From NCBI GenBank assembly GCA_947561395.2, contig OX387193.1, positions 12,028,001 to 12,092,000 of the forward strand: a DNA stretch of 64,000 nt. Direction: 5' to 3'. The notes under the pieces are model-generated. The model made no database searches. It was not told the origin of the DNA and worked only from the letters and a program-made list of their open reading frames with translations. Positions 34,336-46,046 of this stretch are shown here, piece after piece. The stretch comes from Buxus sempervirens (taxonomy: Eukaryota > Streptophyta > Magnoliopsida > Buxales > Buxaceae). The first letter of the stretch is position 1; every line of letters starts with the position of its first letter. The position numbers and the translations under genes were made by a program.

Positions 34336-35989
34336 CTAGTCTCTATCCCCTAGCCTTTCCTCAAGCTCTCTGATCCGAGCCGCCTGAACCGCCACAAACC
34401 TTTCAGCCCCCTCTGCATCTGGGTCACTGAGGAATGAGATGACGTCATCTGAGAGGGTCTGCCTAGTCCTCATATCTCTGAGCCTGGCCATGGTTTCATC
34501 ATGCCTGCGCCATGCAGCTCTCACCTCGAAGCGACGGGCCTGTATCTGCTCAGATAGTCGCCGCTCCAGATCTTCCTTCTCCAATCTCAAGGTTCGAGCC
34601 TCCTCCACCCATATGAGCTGAAGCCGCCTATGAGAAGCCCGCTCGGTCTCCATGAGGTCCTCATAAGTAGGACACGGGATAGCAGGAGGATCCACCGGTA
34701 CAGAAGCGCAGCTTTGCACCTGCTCTCTAATCCAGAAGATATAGTCCTTCTCATGCAATTTGGAAAAGACAGGACCTCTTAAGAAGCAGGCCTGCGACCA
34801 TTCCTTCAACAGGCGGAAGCACAGCCCCATGGTGGCTGGTGTGAGGGGACCAATGAGCTCTTCATATCCATGAGGTACCAGAATCCCTTGAGACTCCTCT
34901 CCAAACTGCCGGATAACTCTCAAAGGCAAGTAGAGCAAGGCAGACTTCAAGCCCATGAGCACAGCGAAGTTTTGATCGGAGAAGCTGATCACTGTCTCGA
35001 CAGAAGGCTGATAAGCACCAGGCCATCTCACCTGTTCGTCCTGAAGCGTTCCCAAAAAAGCAAACCATCCCTGTTTGCCACCATGGATGTTGGGACATCC
35101 TCTGTTGCTCATCAAGACAGGAATGTTTAATCTGGGAAAGAAGCGGCGGGTGATCTGTTCAACTTGACTCAGGTGGTCAAGTAGCCAGAGCTGCAAATAA
35201 AAGGGAAGCATTTCTATCTTAGAAAATCTCAATTTTGCAATAAAAAGTTATAATTCAAGAAAGAGATTCAGATTTTACTTGAAGTATAGGGGCGCAGGCG
35301 AGGAAACTTTTCTGCTTCCGGTAATAGCAGTCAGTCAAGGCCTGGTATATTTCAGCCAGGATCATAGGGGCAAGCCTTTCAAGCTCCCTAACTTGGCAAA
35401 TGACCGAAATGAGGGATAAATCAACCTCGCTATCACCTCGGGGGAATAAAAGTTGATTGACCACTATCAAGGTCAAAGCATTGAACCGGGCCGACTGGTT
35501 TGGGCTATTCAACAGCTTTTCAGTTAAAAATGACTTTGATAGGGTCAATAAGGCGTCGGCTTCCCCTAACTCTCTCTTGCTAATTCCTAAAAATGTGGAG
35601 GCTTCCTTTTTAAAGCTTGGCTTGAGAGGTGGGTTGACAACTTTCTTGGAGAACCTAAGGTTGAGGATGGTTTCAACCTCCTCGACTGTAGGGGTCATCT
35701 CTTTTTCCCCAAACCGAAAGAGGTTCAATTGAGGCTCCCAATGCCCAATCAATGCCTCTATAATTTCCCATTTTAAGGGAACCTTTGGGATTGAGAGAAG
35801 GTGGCCTAGATTGGCAGAATCCCAATCTATCTCATCCTGTGGGGTCATTGAATCAACCCACCTCTCATAATAAGTATCTACAATGGCATACCTAGTCAAA
35901 TTAGGAGGTTTGGACCTAATTTTTGGCCTAGGTGCTGATGTTTCAGGTATAGAGGATGAAGAAGGCACAGAAGCTGAACCAGAAGCCAT
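34336..35989 (-). CDS. Antisense gene A1 of outer element (DUF7745-like, coiled-coil)
   Basis: Two exons: 35989-35279 (237 codons, MASGSASVPSSSS...) and 35190-34336 (284 codons plus stop), joined in phase 0 by an 88-nt intron (CAA|GTAAAA ... TTTGCAG|CTC). The product of about 521 residues is intact. The N-terminal half carries IRSKPPNLTRY, LGHLLSIPKVPLKWEIIEAL, EMTPTVEEVETIL and ASTFLGISKRELG. This resembles the retroelement-associated plant domain DUF7745 (assigned from memory). The C-terminal half has FPRLNIPVLMSNRGCP and W-x2-TYQP-type repeats, and ends in a long Arg/Glu coiled coil closing with ARIRELEERLGDRD. Function is unknown. The same gene with the same intron is in the inner family (39641-41336), so splicing is ancestral. 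Its promoter region carries four 21-nt inverted repeats. Confidence 0.82.
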
Positions 35990-36095
35990 TAATGGGCAAA
36001 AGTGGATTAAAGGCAGCTAGGAGAGAGAAAATCGCCGAAACAGGGGGTTTCTGACCTAAGCAATACGTCAAAATGACGTCCTGCCCGCAATTCGC

Positions 36096-36238
36096 GGATT
36101 TAAAATAACCTAAGGGCAAAAACCGCATACACAGAACGGTTGTGCCTGAACCGCACTCAATGTGCGGTTGCATTCCTGCAAAGTTTAAAAACCGTGGGAT
36201 AAGTACGGTTCTTGTATAACCGCCCTGTATGTACGGTT
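36096..36238 (-). promoter_or_regulatory. A1 promoter: TATA-like box and four 21-nt inverted repeats
   Basis: Repeats at 36121-36141, 36149-36169, 36190-36210 and 36218-36238, all with exactly 21 nt. On the minus strand the next element downstream is TTATTTTAAATC (36107-36096), about 14 bp from the first repeat. The inner family has the same order at 41606-41447 with a perfect TATAAATG. From 36239 to 36469 I see only the gap to the 3' end of A2. Confidence 0.7.
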
Positions 36239-36469
36239 TTTGCACAAAAAAGGTTTTTTGCTTCTTTCTTTTAATAAGTCACGTTCCCCAGAAAACCTGT
36301 TACCTGTATAACAATCGTAACATGATAACCATACAAAAATAAACAAAAAAATCTACAAAAAAGAAACAAAACCAAAAAACTTCTCTTTTTATATATGACT
36401 ACAAATGGATACATCATGTTTATATACAAATGTCAAATAAAATCCTAATCTAAACCTATCTCCAACAGG

Positions 36470-38768
36470 TCAATCCCTATCACCTCTACCTCGCCGTCGC
36501 TGTCGGATGAAAAAGTGATCTGAGAAGCGCTGGCCAGCGGGAGAAGAAGGCTCGCCAAGCAAAGATGGACTAGCAAGAAGCTCTGGGTCTGCAGAAGGCG
36601 CCGGATCGGTAGAAGAGGCTGGAACTGGAACTGGATCCTCCCGGCTCAGGTCCATGAAGCAGGAGACTGAAGTGTCCGCGGCCAAAGGGACCAGCTCCAG
36701 AACCCGAGAGCCCTCGACAGAAGGAGATGGATCTACGGTATCAGCTACGCCGGGAACATCCTCCTCTCTCGTAGGCTCGGCCGCCTCTGGCTCAGCTACG
36801 CCAGGAACATCCTCCTCTCTCGCAGGCTCGACCTCCTCAGGAACCGCAGGAGCCTCTAAGTCACCCTCCGCAGTCTCAGGAGTAGTCTCTGGCTCAGATG
36901 AAGGAGCGGTCTCAGATACAGGTGCAGCCTCCGGTATCTCAGCTGACTCAGGAACTGCTGTAGCAGAGGTAGCCTCGGCTGCCATCTCGCTCTCTCTCTC
37001 TGGGATCTCTGTAGCTCCTAAGGAAAAGGATAGAGTGCGAGAGCTGGATGGAGAAGCCGCCACATCCTCCTGAAAGGCAAAGACAGACTGATCAGAAGCA
37101 GAAAAGATAAAGGAAAAAATACAGAAACTGAAAAAGACAGACCTGAGCTCCAGAAGGCCCCGCCTGGCCCTGAGCACTGGCCAACTGGGCCCGCAAGTCG
37201 ACAATAAGAGCGGCCTGCCCAGTGATGATAACGTCGCTCTCAGCAATAGCGGCATCTCTCTCAGCCAACTGGCGCTCCAGATCCGCATATCTAGCCCGGA
37301 CCTCCTCTAGCTGTGCCTCCTGAAATGAGATAAGGAGAGAAAAGATATCAGTACATAAGAAAGGAAGACTAGAAGAATGCACAAGAAAAGGAGATTCATA
37401 CCGTGGTATCATAGAGGCGGATCACCACCCCTCCTATCTCAGTAACTCCACCTCGAACGGGCATGGGCTGCATCAGACAACCCACTGAGACCTGCCCGAA
37501 CCAGGCATCATAGTCACCATCGACTAGAAGGCCATCTCCTGCCTCCCACTCGCCGAAGTGAGCAGGGTTGAATGGACCAGGAGGGGTGAAAGGTGCTGTA
37601 GCTGGAGGAGCCACTGGGATCCGAAGCTCACCAGTATGCTGGAAGAAGAAGCGCTCCCCAAGGTACCATATGCTGCCCAATTGCCCAATGAAGAATGGGT
37701 ACCTCTGGCGCCGCTGATCCAAGGCGAAAGCATCATCCACAAAAGGCTGAAAGGCCAACTCATCATGCAGGCCGTCAAGACGGGGAACAGATAGCTGAAA
37801 GTAAACAAAGGAAGATATTAGAATCTAACAAAAAGGAGAAAAGGAAATGAGGAAGAGAGAGATGGAAAAGGTGCTTACCTCTCTCCTGAAGGTCCTGTCC
37901 AGGTGCGCCCTGGCCGACCTAGGGCGACTCTTCTCTGAGTCACGCCTAATCTGATTCCACCGACGGGCCAAGGGAAATGTCCCCTCAGGCAAGGTGGAGG
38001 TAGGGCGAAAGTGGGCCACATAGACCCGAGCAAAGAACTGAAAAAGAAAAAAAAAAAGAAGAAGAAAAAAAAAAAAAAGAGAAAAAAGAAAAAGAAAAAA
38101 AAAAAAAAGAGAGGTTAAGCAAAGAAAAGAAGAAAGAAAAAGAGAAGAAAGAAAAGAAATGAAAGGAAGAAGAAAAGAATTTATACCTGCAGAAAGGGCC
38201 AGAAAAATCTGCAACCTACTCCGGCCCCCCTGGGAGAGGATAGGCCAGAAACTACCCGCCGTAGCCCCGCTAGCAGGGTGCCATAAACCAACTGGCCCCA
38301 AGCATAGTCCCTCACTCAGTGCAGATCCCGTAGAAGGCTCAAGAAATGAGGGCTGACTGAAGTAGTATCCTCTAAGCAGAAGCAGGATCCCATCATCAGA
38401 AGAAAAAGAAACTGGAAAGCTATCGGGAAACTGGGATGCTCCGCTGCTAGGGTGCTGAATCCCCTCTCCAAAAATGCCTCCCTCAACCATGTCCGGGAAA
38501 TACGAGTGATTCTGCTCCGGTCCCACGCCTCCACTGGCATATCGTCATATCCCAAAAGCTCGGCGATCTCCAAATCCGCCGGCCGATCCATCTCAGTGAT
38601 GACATCTCCGGTCATCCTGATCCCAGTAATAAGAGTGAAGTCGGAGGAGCGAATGCCAATCTCCACATCAGGCAGATGGAAGCTCAGGGTCTTTGGGAAA
38701 AACCGCTCCATCAAAGCCAAGATCAAAGGCCGATCCTGACGAACGCCGGTGATGGTGATGAAGGGGCC
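36470..38768 (-). pseudogene. Antisense gene A2 of outer element, 3' part (plant mobile domain-like)
   Basis: Exons on the minus strand: 38768-38187, 38037-37879, 37794-37402, 37319-37143 and 37069-36470, all with GT-AG borders and in phase 0. The first has LILALMERFFPKTLSFHLPD, a LLGY core and ISRTWLREAF, like the PMD of MAIN/MAIL proteins. Then come RWNQIRRDSEKSRPRSARAH, RYPFFIGQLGSIWYLGERFF, a coiled coil (EAQLEEVRARYADLERQLAE), and a low-complexity acidic Pro/Ala/Glu tail ending in RQRRRGRG. One TGA at 38316-38318 interrupts the first exon. At 38768 the gene is cut by the inner-element fragment; its 5' part lies at 48937-49389. About 45 codons expected between the two parts are missing. 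The intron 38186-38038 contains a purine-only tract on the plus strand. Confidence 0.82.
38041..38170. repeat. Purine-only tract in an A2 intron
   Basis: About 125 bp composed almost only of A and G on the plus strand, hence pyrimidines in the A2 transcript, directly before the acceptor at 38038. The inner A2 has a shorter run (A10 before 43136) at another acceptor. Confidence 0.85.
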
Positions 38769-38771
38769 AAA

Positions 38772-39640
38772 TCCCTAGTCTAGCCAAATTGAGCCGGTTC
38801 GTTTCTTTGATAAACCCAAACCGGATTTACAGTCAAATTGGGGCAAAGTCAAGGAAAAAAGAAAAAGAAAGGAAAAGCAATGGAAATGGCAAATGAAAGC
38901 CAAGTGTGAAGAAAAAAAGATGCAAAAAATGCAATTTGGGGAAAAAATGGTTAAATTTATCATGACTGTAAATCCGGTTGACCTATTTCCACACTTGAAA
39001 ATTTTTGGGCCTTTAATACCCCTTCTTTCATAAACTGAGCCTAGCCTTTATTTCGTCCTATTTTTAAGCCCTTGGTGATCTTAGTTTGTTCATTCAAATA
39101 TCAGAGTAAGATGGGTGATGACGGAATTCAGAAGCCGGCCCTAGTGAAAACCGTAACTGGCGCTAGGGGCAACATTGGCAAAAAGGCAAAAAGAAAAAAA
39201 TAAGCAAAATGAAAGAAAATCAGAGGTTGAGTTGATCATGGGGATCTGTGCCTTAAGCAAAGTTGGCATAAGCAGAATGGGGCAGTTTTGGCATTTGGGG
39301 ATGACTCTAAAGGTCCTAAGATGGACGGTTCTGATCCCTCAGTATTTTGTGGACTACCCTTTTCATTATTTAACCTGGTTTTAATTCCTTTAATTATAGG
39401 TGATTAAGTGCATGGACCAAATTTCAAAAAAAAAAATACAAAAAAAAATATAAAAAGGAAAAATTATACTTTGGCCAGTGATGAGAAATCAAATACTTTT
39501 CATAAAACCTTTGTTTTTACAAGCATCTGAGCATTCTGAGGCCAATAATATAAAAACTTTATTTTGAATTAAATCCTTTGTATTTCCACTATTGGAGTTC
39601 AATTTTGTACAAAGGTATGAAAAATGTGCAGGAAATAAAG
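38772..39640. other. Inner family: gap between pol and A1
   Basis: Homologous to 33335-34335 of the outer element, with the CCCTAGTG...CGCTAGGGG stem at about 39139-39169 and the A1 3' UTR block from about 39470. No frame is supported. Confidence 0.6.
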
Positions 39641-41336
39641 CTAATCTCTATCTCCTAGCCGCTCCTCAAGCTCCCGAATCCGAGCTGCCTGAACTGCAAT
39701 GACTCCTGAAGCCCCCTCTGCAGCAGGATCACTCAAGAAGGAAATGACCTCATCTGAAAGGGCCTGCCTGATCCGCATACTCCTAAGGCTGGCCAAAGTA
39801 TTCTGGTACTTCTGCCGGATCATACGGACCTCAAAGCAACGAGCCTGCCTCTGCTCCTCCAGCTTCTCTTCCACGGCAATACGGCGTGAGATCTGCTCCT
39901 CAAGCTGCCTCTCCAGATAAGCGCCCTGTATCCTGAGCTCCTGGGCCTCCCGTACCCATATCTGCTGAAGCCGCTTATGAGAAGCCCGCTCAGACTCTAG
40001 AATGTCCTCATAGGTGGGAGCCAAGACTACAGGAGGATCTTCGGGTACCGGGGCCTGGGTCTGTATCTGTTCCTTGATCCAGAAGAGATAATCCTTCACA
40101 TGGGCTTCTGAGAAGACTGGACCATGCATAAAGCGGACATAGGACCACTCCTTCATCAACCAGGCATTCAGCTTCATAGAAAGGGGCCCAAGACGATCCT
40201 CATATCCACAGGGGATGATAATCCCCTGGGTCGCTCGGAACTGACGAAGGACTCGCAGAGGAAGATAAAGCACTGCATGTCTCAGGCCAGCCAGAATCAG
40301 AAAGTTGCGGTCTCGGAAGCTAATCACTGTCTCCGCATTAGGCTGGTAAGTACCAGGCCATCTCACCTGGTCATCCTGAAGCGAGCCCAAGAAAGTGAAC
40401 CAGCCCTGTTTGCCCCCTGGAATATCGGGGCACCCCCTGTTGCTCATCAAGAGGGGGACTTTTAGACTCGGGAAGAAGTGTCGATTGATCTCTTCAATCT
40501 GGCTCAAATGATCAAGTAGCCAAAGCTGCAAAGAAGGAGAGATATGTCAGCACATTGTATTAAAAAAAAAAAAAAAGGGCAAAAAGAAAGCCAAAAAGCA
40601 AGGAAAAAAGAAGAAAAATTTTTTTTACCTGCAGGATCTGGGCACATGCTAGGAAGCGTTTCGACTTCCTATTGTAGCAGTCGGTCAAGGCCTGATACAT
40701 CCCAGCCAAAATCATAGGGGCCAACCTCTCCCGCTCCCTAACCTGGCATATCACGGAAATCAAGGCCAAGTCCACCTCGTCATCCTCCCGTGGGAAAAGT
40801 AATTGGTTGACCACAATCAAGGTCAAGGCGTTGAACCGGGCCTCCTTATCTTCCCCCCTCAAAAGCTTCTCAGTCAAAAAGGCCTTAGATAGGGTCAAAA
40901 GGGTGTCAGAATCCCCCAAGTCCTTCTTCCCTATGCCCAAAAAAGTAGAAGCTTCCTTCTTGTAACTGGGCCTTAGAGGTGGATTCACCACCTTCTCATC
41001 AAACCTCAAGCCCAAGATGGTTTCCACCTCCTCAATGGTTGGGGTCATCTCATGGGTCCCAAAACGGAACAAGTTGAGATCAGGAACCCAATGACCAATC
41101 ATGGCCTCTATAATCTCCCACCTAAAGGGAACCTTGGGAATGAGCAGGATATGGCCTAGATTAGTAGAACCCCATCTCCTCTCCTCATCTAGGGTCATAG
41201 AGTTAACCTACCTGGTGTAAAAGGAATCCACAGGGTTGTACCTAGTGAGATTTGGAGGTTTTGATCTAAAAGGCTGTTTTGCAGGGGAGGCAGTGTGAAC
41301 AGACAATAATGGGGCAGAAGATGATCCGGATTCCAT
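39641..41336 (-). pseudogene. Antisense gene A1 of inner family (one nonsense codon)
   Basis: Exon 1 is 41336-40629 (MESGSSSAPLL..., 236 codons) and exon 2 is 40525-39641 (294 codons plus stop), with a 103-nt intron (CAG|GTAAAA ... TTTGCAG|CTT) at the same codon as in the outer copy. Shared blocks include FRSKPPNLTRY, VPFRWEIIEAMIGHW, EMTPTIEEVETILGLRF, FFPSLKVPLLMSNRGCP and ARIRELEERLGDRD. A TAG at 41208-41210 replaces a Trp codon of the outer gene (YYERW there, FYTR-stop here). That leaves a possible restart at Met 41198 or a null product. Otherwise the 530 codons are open. Confidence 0.82.
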
Positions 41337-41446
41337 TGGAGTTGACGGGAGCAAGCTAGAACTCAAGAGGAGGAGGAAAAAGGCGAAAAAGGGGGTTTCT
41401 AAACTCAAAAACTCGTAAAAAAATGCTTAAATCCCGAGGCTGGTTG

Positions 41447-41606
41447 CATTTATAGCATCTTTTAACGTATTCGGTAACTCAGACCGGATACAAAGGCTTC
41501 ATTAATATCCGGATACGTATACCGGATACAAAGGATGGTATGAATATCCGGTATAACATACCGGATACAAAGACCAATCAATGTATCCGGTATGTCAGAC
41601 CGGATA
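41447..41606 (-). promoter_or_regulatory. Inner A1 promoter: TATA box and four 23-nt inverted repeats
   Basis: TATAAATG on the minus strand at 41454-41447. Directly upstream lie TATCCGG-N9-CCGGATA sites at 41468-41490 (first arm TATTCGG), 41506-41528, 41545-41567 and 41584-41606. The nearest site is 13 bp from the TATA box. Site-to-site steps are 38-39 bp, unusually even. The 5' UTR to the ATG (41336) is about 85 nt. Confidence 0.82.
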
Positions 41607-41878
41607 CAAAGAAAACAGCAAAAAAAAAAAAAAAGAGCTAAGGATGAAAAATCCGAATTTTTTACCTGTTTTACCTGCTTACATGTCATATTTGCAAGAA
41701 ATTGGAAACAAAAGATGTACAAGACAAGAGAAAATGAATAAAAATATTCTTTTATATATAAATATTCTTTTATACAAGTGATAATGGAAAAAACAGGAGT
41801 CCTAATCTACTGCTACTGTGCAGGATCATCCCCGCGACCTCTGCCTCGTCCTCCTCTACGACCTCTCCCCCGAGATGA

Positions 41879-44589
41879 TCAGCGCCTATAGTAGGACAGT
41901 AGACGCTCCGCCATGTAGCGTGGTCTCCGTCCTATGAAGGACTGAAGCTGGTACTCGATGCAGTAGTCCGACGTGTCGGGAGAAGGGACAGGAACAGAAT
42001 CGGAGGAAGCCTCGGGCTCAGTAGGTACGGGCTCAACTGGACCCTCAGCTACAACAGGCTCTGCTCCCGCAGCTCCAGAAGACCCGGCAGCAGAAGAATG
42101 GCCAGGAGCAGAAACATCTGGATCAACAGGAAAAAAAAAATCAGAAATGAAAGCATCAGAATAAACCAAAGAGGAAAAATTAAAGAAAGCATACCAGGGA
42201 TATCTACAGCAGGTACTGGAGGATCCGGATCCACTGGGTCAGCAGCAGGGACCTCCTCCGGCTCATGAACCATCACTGGAACAGCCGGGGCATCTGCAGG
42301 AGCAACTAGGGCATCAGTAGGCGGAGCATCACCAGGATTAGCAGCTGGGACGTCCACAGGATCAGTAGCCCGAACAGGAGATGGGTCAGGAATGAGGAAA
42401 TCATGCTCAAACAAGACATCCTGATTTGGGACCGGGCCCTGCACAAGGCAAACAAGCATATCAGAATAGCAGAAATAGAAAAATGGAAGAAATGAAAATA
42501 TGAGAAGGCCAGATACCTGTCTAGACTGGAGCTCATCAACTAAGGCCTCCAACTCCCTGATCCGTGCATCCCCCTGGGCCACGACCGCATCGTGCTCCGT
42601 GATCATATCATCGATCGCAGCCTGCTGGCTCTCGAACCGGTCCCGAATGGAGTTCAGCTCGTGTACCTGCCAACAAGAACAGAAGCATGGTCAGAAATGC
42701 ATAAGGAAGGAAAAGGGGATGAAAATGGGAAGAGTACAAGGCTTACCGTGTCCTCGTGGATCCGGATACGGATCCCGCCGATCTCTGTCACCCCGGCACG
42801 AGTGGGTCGATCCATCAGGCATCCAATAGATACCCTCTGGAACCACTCGTCATAATCTCCGGCTACTGTGAGCCCCTCTGCATCCAGGAAATGATCGAAC
42901 TGATCCACGTCGAAGCCGGGAAGGAGTGTGTCGGGACCCACAGCAGGAGGAGGGACGGGGATGCGAAGTGCGCCAGTGTGCTGGAAGTACAGGCGCTCTC
43001 CCAAGTACATCACCCTACCAAGCCTCCCAAGGAAGCACTGGTAGGGCTGACGTCGTCGATCTCTATCAAAGGCGTCCTGTACCGCCATCTCACGGGCCAC
43101 TCCGACGTCCACGTCATCAAATCGGGACAGGAGAAGCTGCAAAAAAAAAAGAAAAATAATCAGGTACAGTCAAAATACAGGAAAGGAAATAGAAAGGAAA
43201 AAAGATAGAGGACTTACATCAGATCGGCGGGCACGGTCTAAGTGCACCCGGGCAGTACGAGGCTGGCTCCTATCAGCATCTCGAACCTGGGCTGACCATC
43301 GCAGGGCCACAGGGAAATCCGCAACCTCAGGAACCGGGGAGGGGCGGAAGAAGGTCATATAGGTGTACATGAACACCTAGCAAAAGAAAAATCAGTCAAG
43401 AAAAGATAAAGCCTAAGGAATTAAACCAGACAGATGAATGCAATACCTGTAGAATCTGCCAGAAAAACCGGCTGCTGACTCCATCACCTCTCGGAGATGC
43501 TAAGCCTCGAACCGCTCGGCACAGCCCGGCCAAGATGGTCCCATAGATAAGCCGACCCCATGCTAGCTGGCGGGTCTGATGGAAATCTCTCAAGGCGTCC
43601 AAAAAGAGCGGACTGACACTGGTAGTATCCTCCGGGAAGAAGCAGCTCCCCAACATCAGCAGGAATACATGTCGGAAGATCGGTGCAAATGCTGCATCCT
43701 CCACAGAGACGGTCTCGTGCCTCCTCTCAAAATGACGAGCCAGACTCTCCCGCAGCCAGCTAATGGAGAGCCGGCCACTCCGCCCATCCCAGGCAACAGG
43801 TGGCAAGGCCTGATATCCCAGAAGAAGGCCAATATCCTCCGCAGAAGGCCGCTCCAAGACAATGGTCCGCCCCGTCAACGGAATACCAGTAATCATCACA
43901 AAATCGGAGGGGCGGATCCCCAGCTCCACGTCCGGCAGATGGAACGACTGAATCTCTGGGAAATATCTCTCCATCATGGCAAAAATAAGCGGACGGTCGG
44001 CTCTGAAGGATGGGATGCTAAGAAAGTGGTCCAGATGACATCTCCCAAACTCCCGCCTGAGTGCCGGAGAAAGTGACTGTGCCAACTCACTAAATCTGCC
44101 CCAGCTGCCTCGTAAGTGGGAGGAATGGTACGGAAGCGGCACATCCGCCCTGATGCACATGGAGGGGTGGCTATCCAAGCCATGGAGGAGCTCTGTATCC
44201 TGAACAGAGGCCCTCAACTCCTCAGAGACCCCTGCCAGAGCCACAGCAACCCCCTCCTGAGCCGTATCTTTGGCTCTGCCTCGGCCTCTGCCACGGCCTC
44301 TCTCGCCCTCAGGGGCCTGATCCTGAACTCTGCCTCTGCCTCTGCCTCGAACCCGAGCCGGTGCAACCACGGGCTAAATTTCAAAGAGAAAGGTGTAAAG
44401 ATTGATGTAGGAGGAGAATGAAGAAAGAATGAAAAAATTTTGAAAGCCTACCTCAGCAGAGCTCTCCCTGGAGACATCTAATGGCTCAGACAAGGTGGCG
44501 CTGGAACTCGCCTCTGTCCGAGCTCGCGAAGTGGAGGGCTGATCAGCAGAGTCAGCCTCCTCTCTAACGCGGGAGCGACTCCTAGCCAT
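41879..44589 (-). CDS. Antisense gene A2 of inner family (plant mobile domain-like, 7 exons)
   Basis: Exons: 44589-44452, 44373-43447, 43376-43218, 43136-42747, 42666-42517, 42438-42195 and 42117-41879. All borders are GT-AG and the frame is unbroken, giving about 748 residues. The order is a Ser/Arg-rich start and an RGRGRGR tract; a PMD-like domain (LIFAMMERYFPEIQSFHLPD, FVMITGIPLTG, LLLGYQALPP, LSISWLRESLARHF); FFRPSPVPEVADFPVALRW; a FLGRLGRVMYLGERLYFQHT domain; a coiled coil (RIRELEALVDELQSRQ); and an acidic Pro/Ala/Asp tail. The TGA at 41879 is followed in frame by an Arg/Gly-rich extension like the tail of the outer gene, so the stop may be premature. PMD proteins MAIN/MAIL1 act in transposon silencing and gene expression in Arabidopsis. 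What the transposon copy does is unknown. Confidence 0.82.
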
Positions 44590-46046
44590 CTATCCAGGGA
44601 AGTGTTTTATAAATTTCAGTTCAAATTTATCTGGAACCCTACTTTGCTCAGTTCAAATTGATCAAAAATTTCACTTTGATTTTATAAGTTCTAACTCTGG
44701 TTCATCAGGAATCTTATATGATTTTTCAGGGATTGTGGTTCGATTCAAAGTCTTTTAGAAAATATTTCTATGTTACTCTAAAACATTTTTTACAAGACCT
44801 AATATCTGATAATTTACTGCAGGATTGCTACATGGGTGCAAAAGCAAAGGGTCTGAGCTAAATGAAGGATCGGAATAACTGTGGAGTCCAACCACAAAAT
44901 GGTCCTGGCAGTAGAGGCACCACATTGATCAAAGTACCAAGTGGATTAAGAGGAATAAACCCCCAGAGATTCAAGTCAAGCATGGTATGGACATCAGAAA
45001 AATTGCAACATAGCATCAGCAGCATACCATAACCAGGCAATATTAAAGAATTACTGGCAGTAAGTTCACAGGAATTGGCAACATCAAGTTGGAAGCCAAA
45101 GCAAATTAGAACAGCATAAAAGTAATTCATTCGGTTAGAACTTCTCATCAGTGGGAATTCCAATCAAATCCGAGCAGAAATCAAAACATGGCAATAGCAT
45201 GGATTATCAGCAGTTACAAATTCCAGCTCAAGCTTGGCAATGAATGAACAAATGTGAGCAATTGCTTGCAAAAGAACCAAATCCAACCAACAGTCAAAGC
45301 AAATTGTACAACATGGTATTTACAGGTTGAAAGTAACCAATTCAGTCGGAATTCCTCATCGGCAGCAATTCCAATCAATACAAGTGAGAGGCAGGACATC
45401 AAAAGTTTCGAAGCATCACAATTCATCATCAGTGAACAAAGAATTCATCAAGCAAGGAATTAGCAGGACAATCCTATAAAATTACAGCAAATTCAAGGCT
45501 TATCCTAGCATGTAAATTGGAAAAGCCTACACAATCAGAAAATCGGCAGTCATGCAAACAATTGTTGAGATGAAATTTCGGATGAACACCTACTTATGAA
45601 TTGCCGAAGGAAATGAGGACAGAGATGATTATTGCTGCTGTTGGAAGAAGAAAGGAGCTGGAGCAGGGATGAGAACTCGTGCACGAACTCAGAAGAAATC
45701 GCCGGGGGTCGTCGCTCCAATGCCCAGGTGAGGAATCGCCGGAAATCAGGAGAAAATCGAGCTAGGGCTCGACTGTTGCTCTAAACGGGCAAATAGTGAA
45801 TGTTGCCGGAACAAGGAGCAATCGCCGGCGGCAATAGGCGTCACCGGAGTTGCTGGAGATCACCGGAAAAGCAGGACGAGTTGTCGGGGACGAGGACGAA
45901 AGCCTGGAGCCGGTTTGAGTAATCGGAGCAAGAAGAAAAGAAGAGGAAAAGTCGCGGTCGCGCGCGACTTAAGTAAACCTGGGGGATCCGGATACTCAGA
46001 CCGGATACCCGCAGGCCCTTGATTATCCGGATACACATACCGGATA
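44590..46046 (-). promoter_or_regulatory. Inner A2 5' UTR, leader intron and promoter
   Basis: The ATG at 44589 directly follows an acceptor (GGATAG|ATG), exactly as in the outer copy. So a leader intron of about 1.0 kb is predicted, with its donor near 45590 (degraded: TAG|GTGTTC). A GC-rich UTR exon extends to about 45960. Upstream lie a weak TATA-like TTTACTTAAG (45978-45968) and two 23-nt sites at 45985-46007 and 46024-46046. Confidence 0.6.

Noticed and set aside
37825-38526. 233-codon minus-strand frame as a separate gene
   Set aside because: It mixes frames of A2 exons 2 and 3 with the polypyrimidine intron between them. The spliced reading fits the inner homologue exon by exon.
43579-44076. 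165-codon plus-strand frame opposite A2 exon 2
   Set aside because: Mirror of a well-supported spliced minus-strand gene; its residue pattern has no domain.
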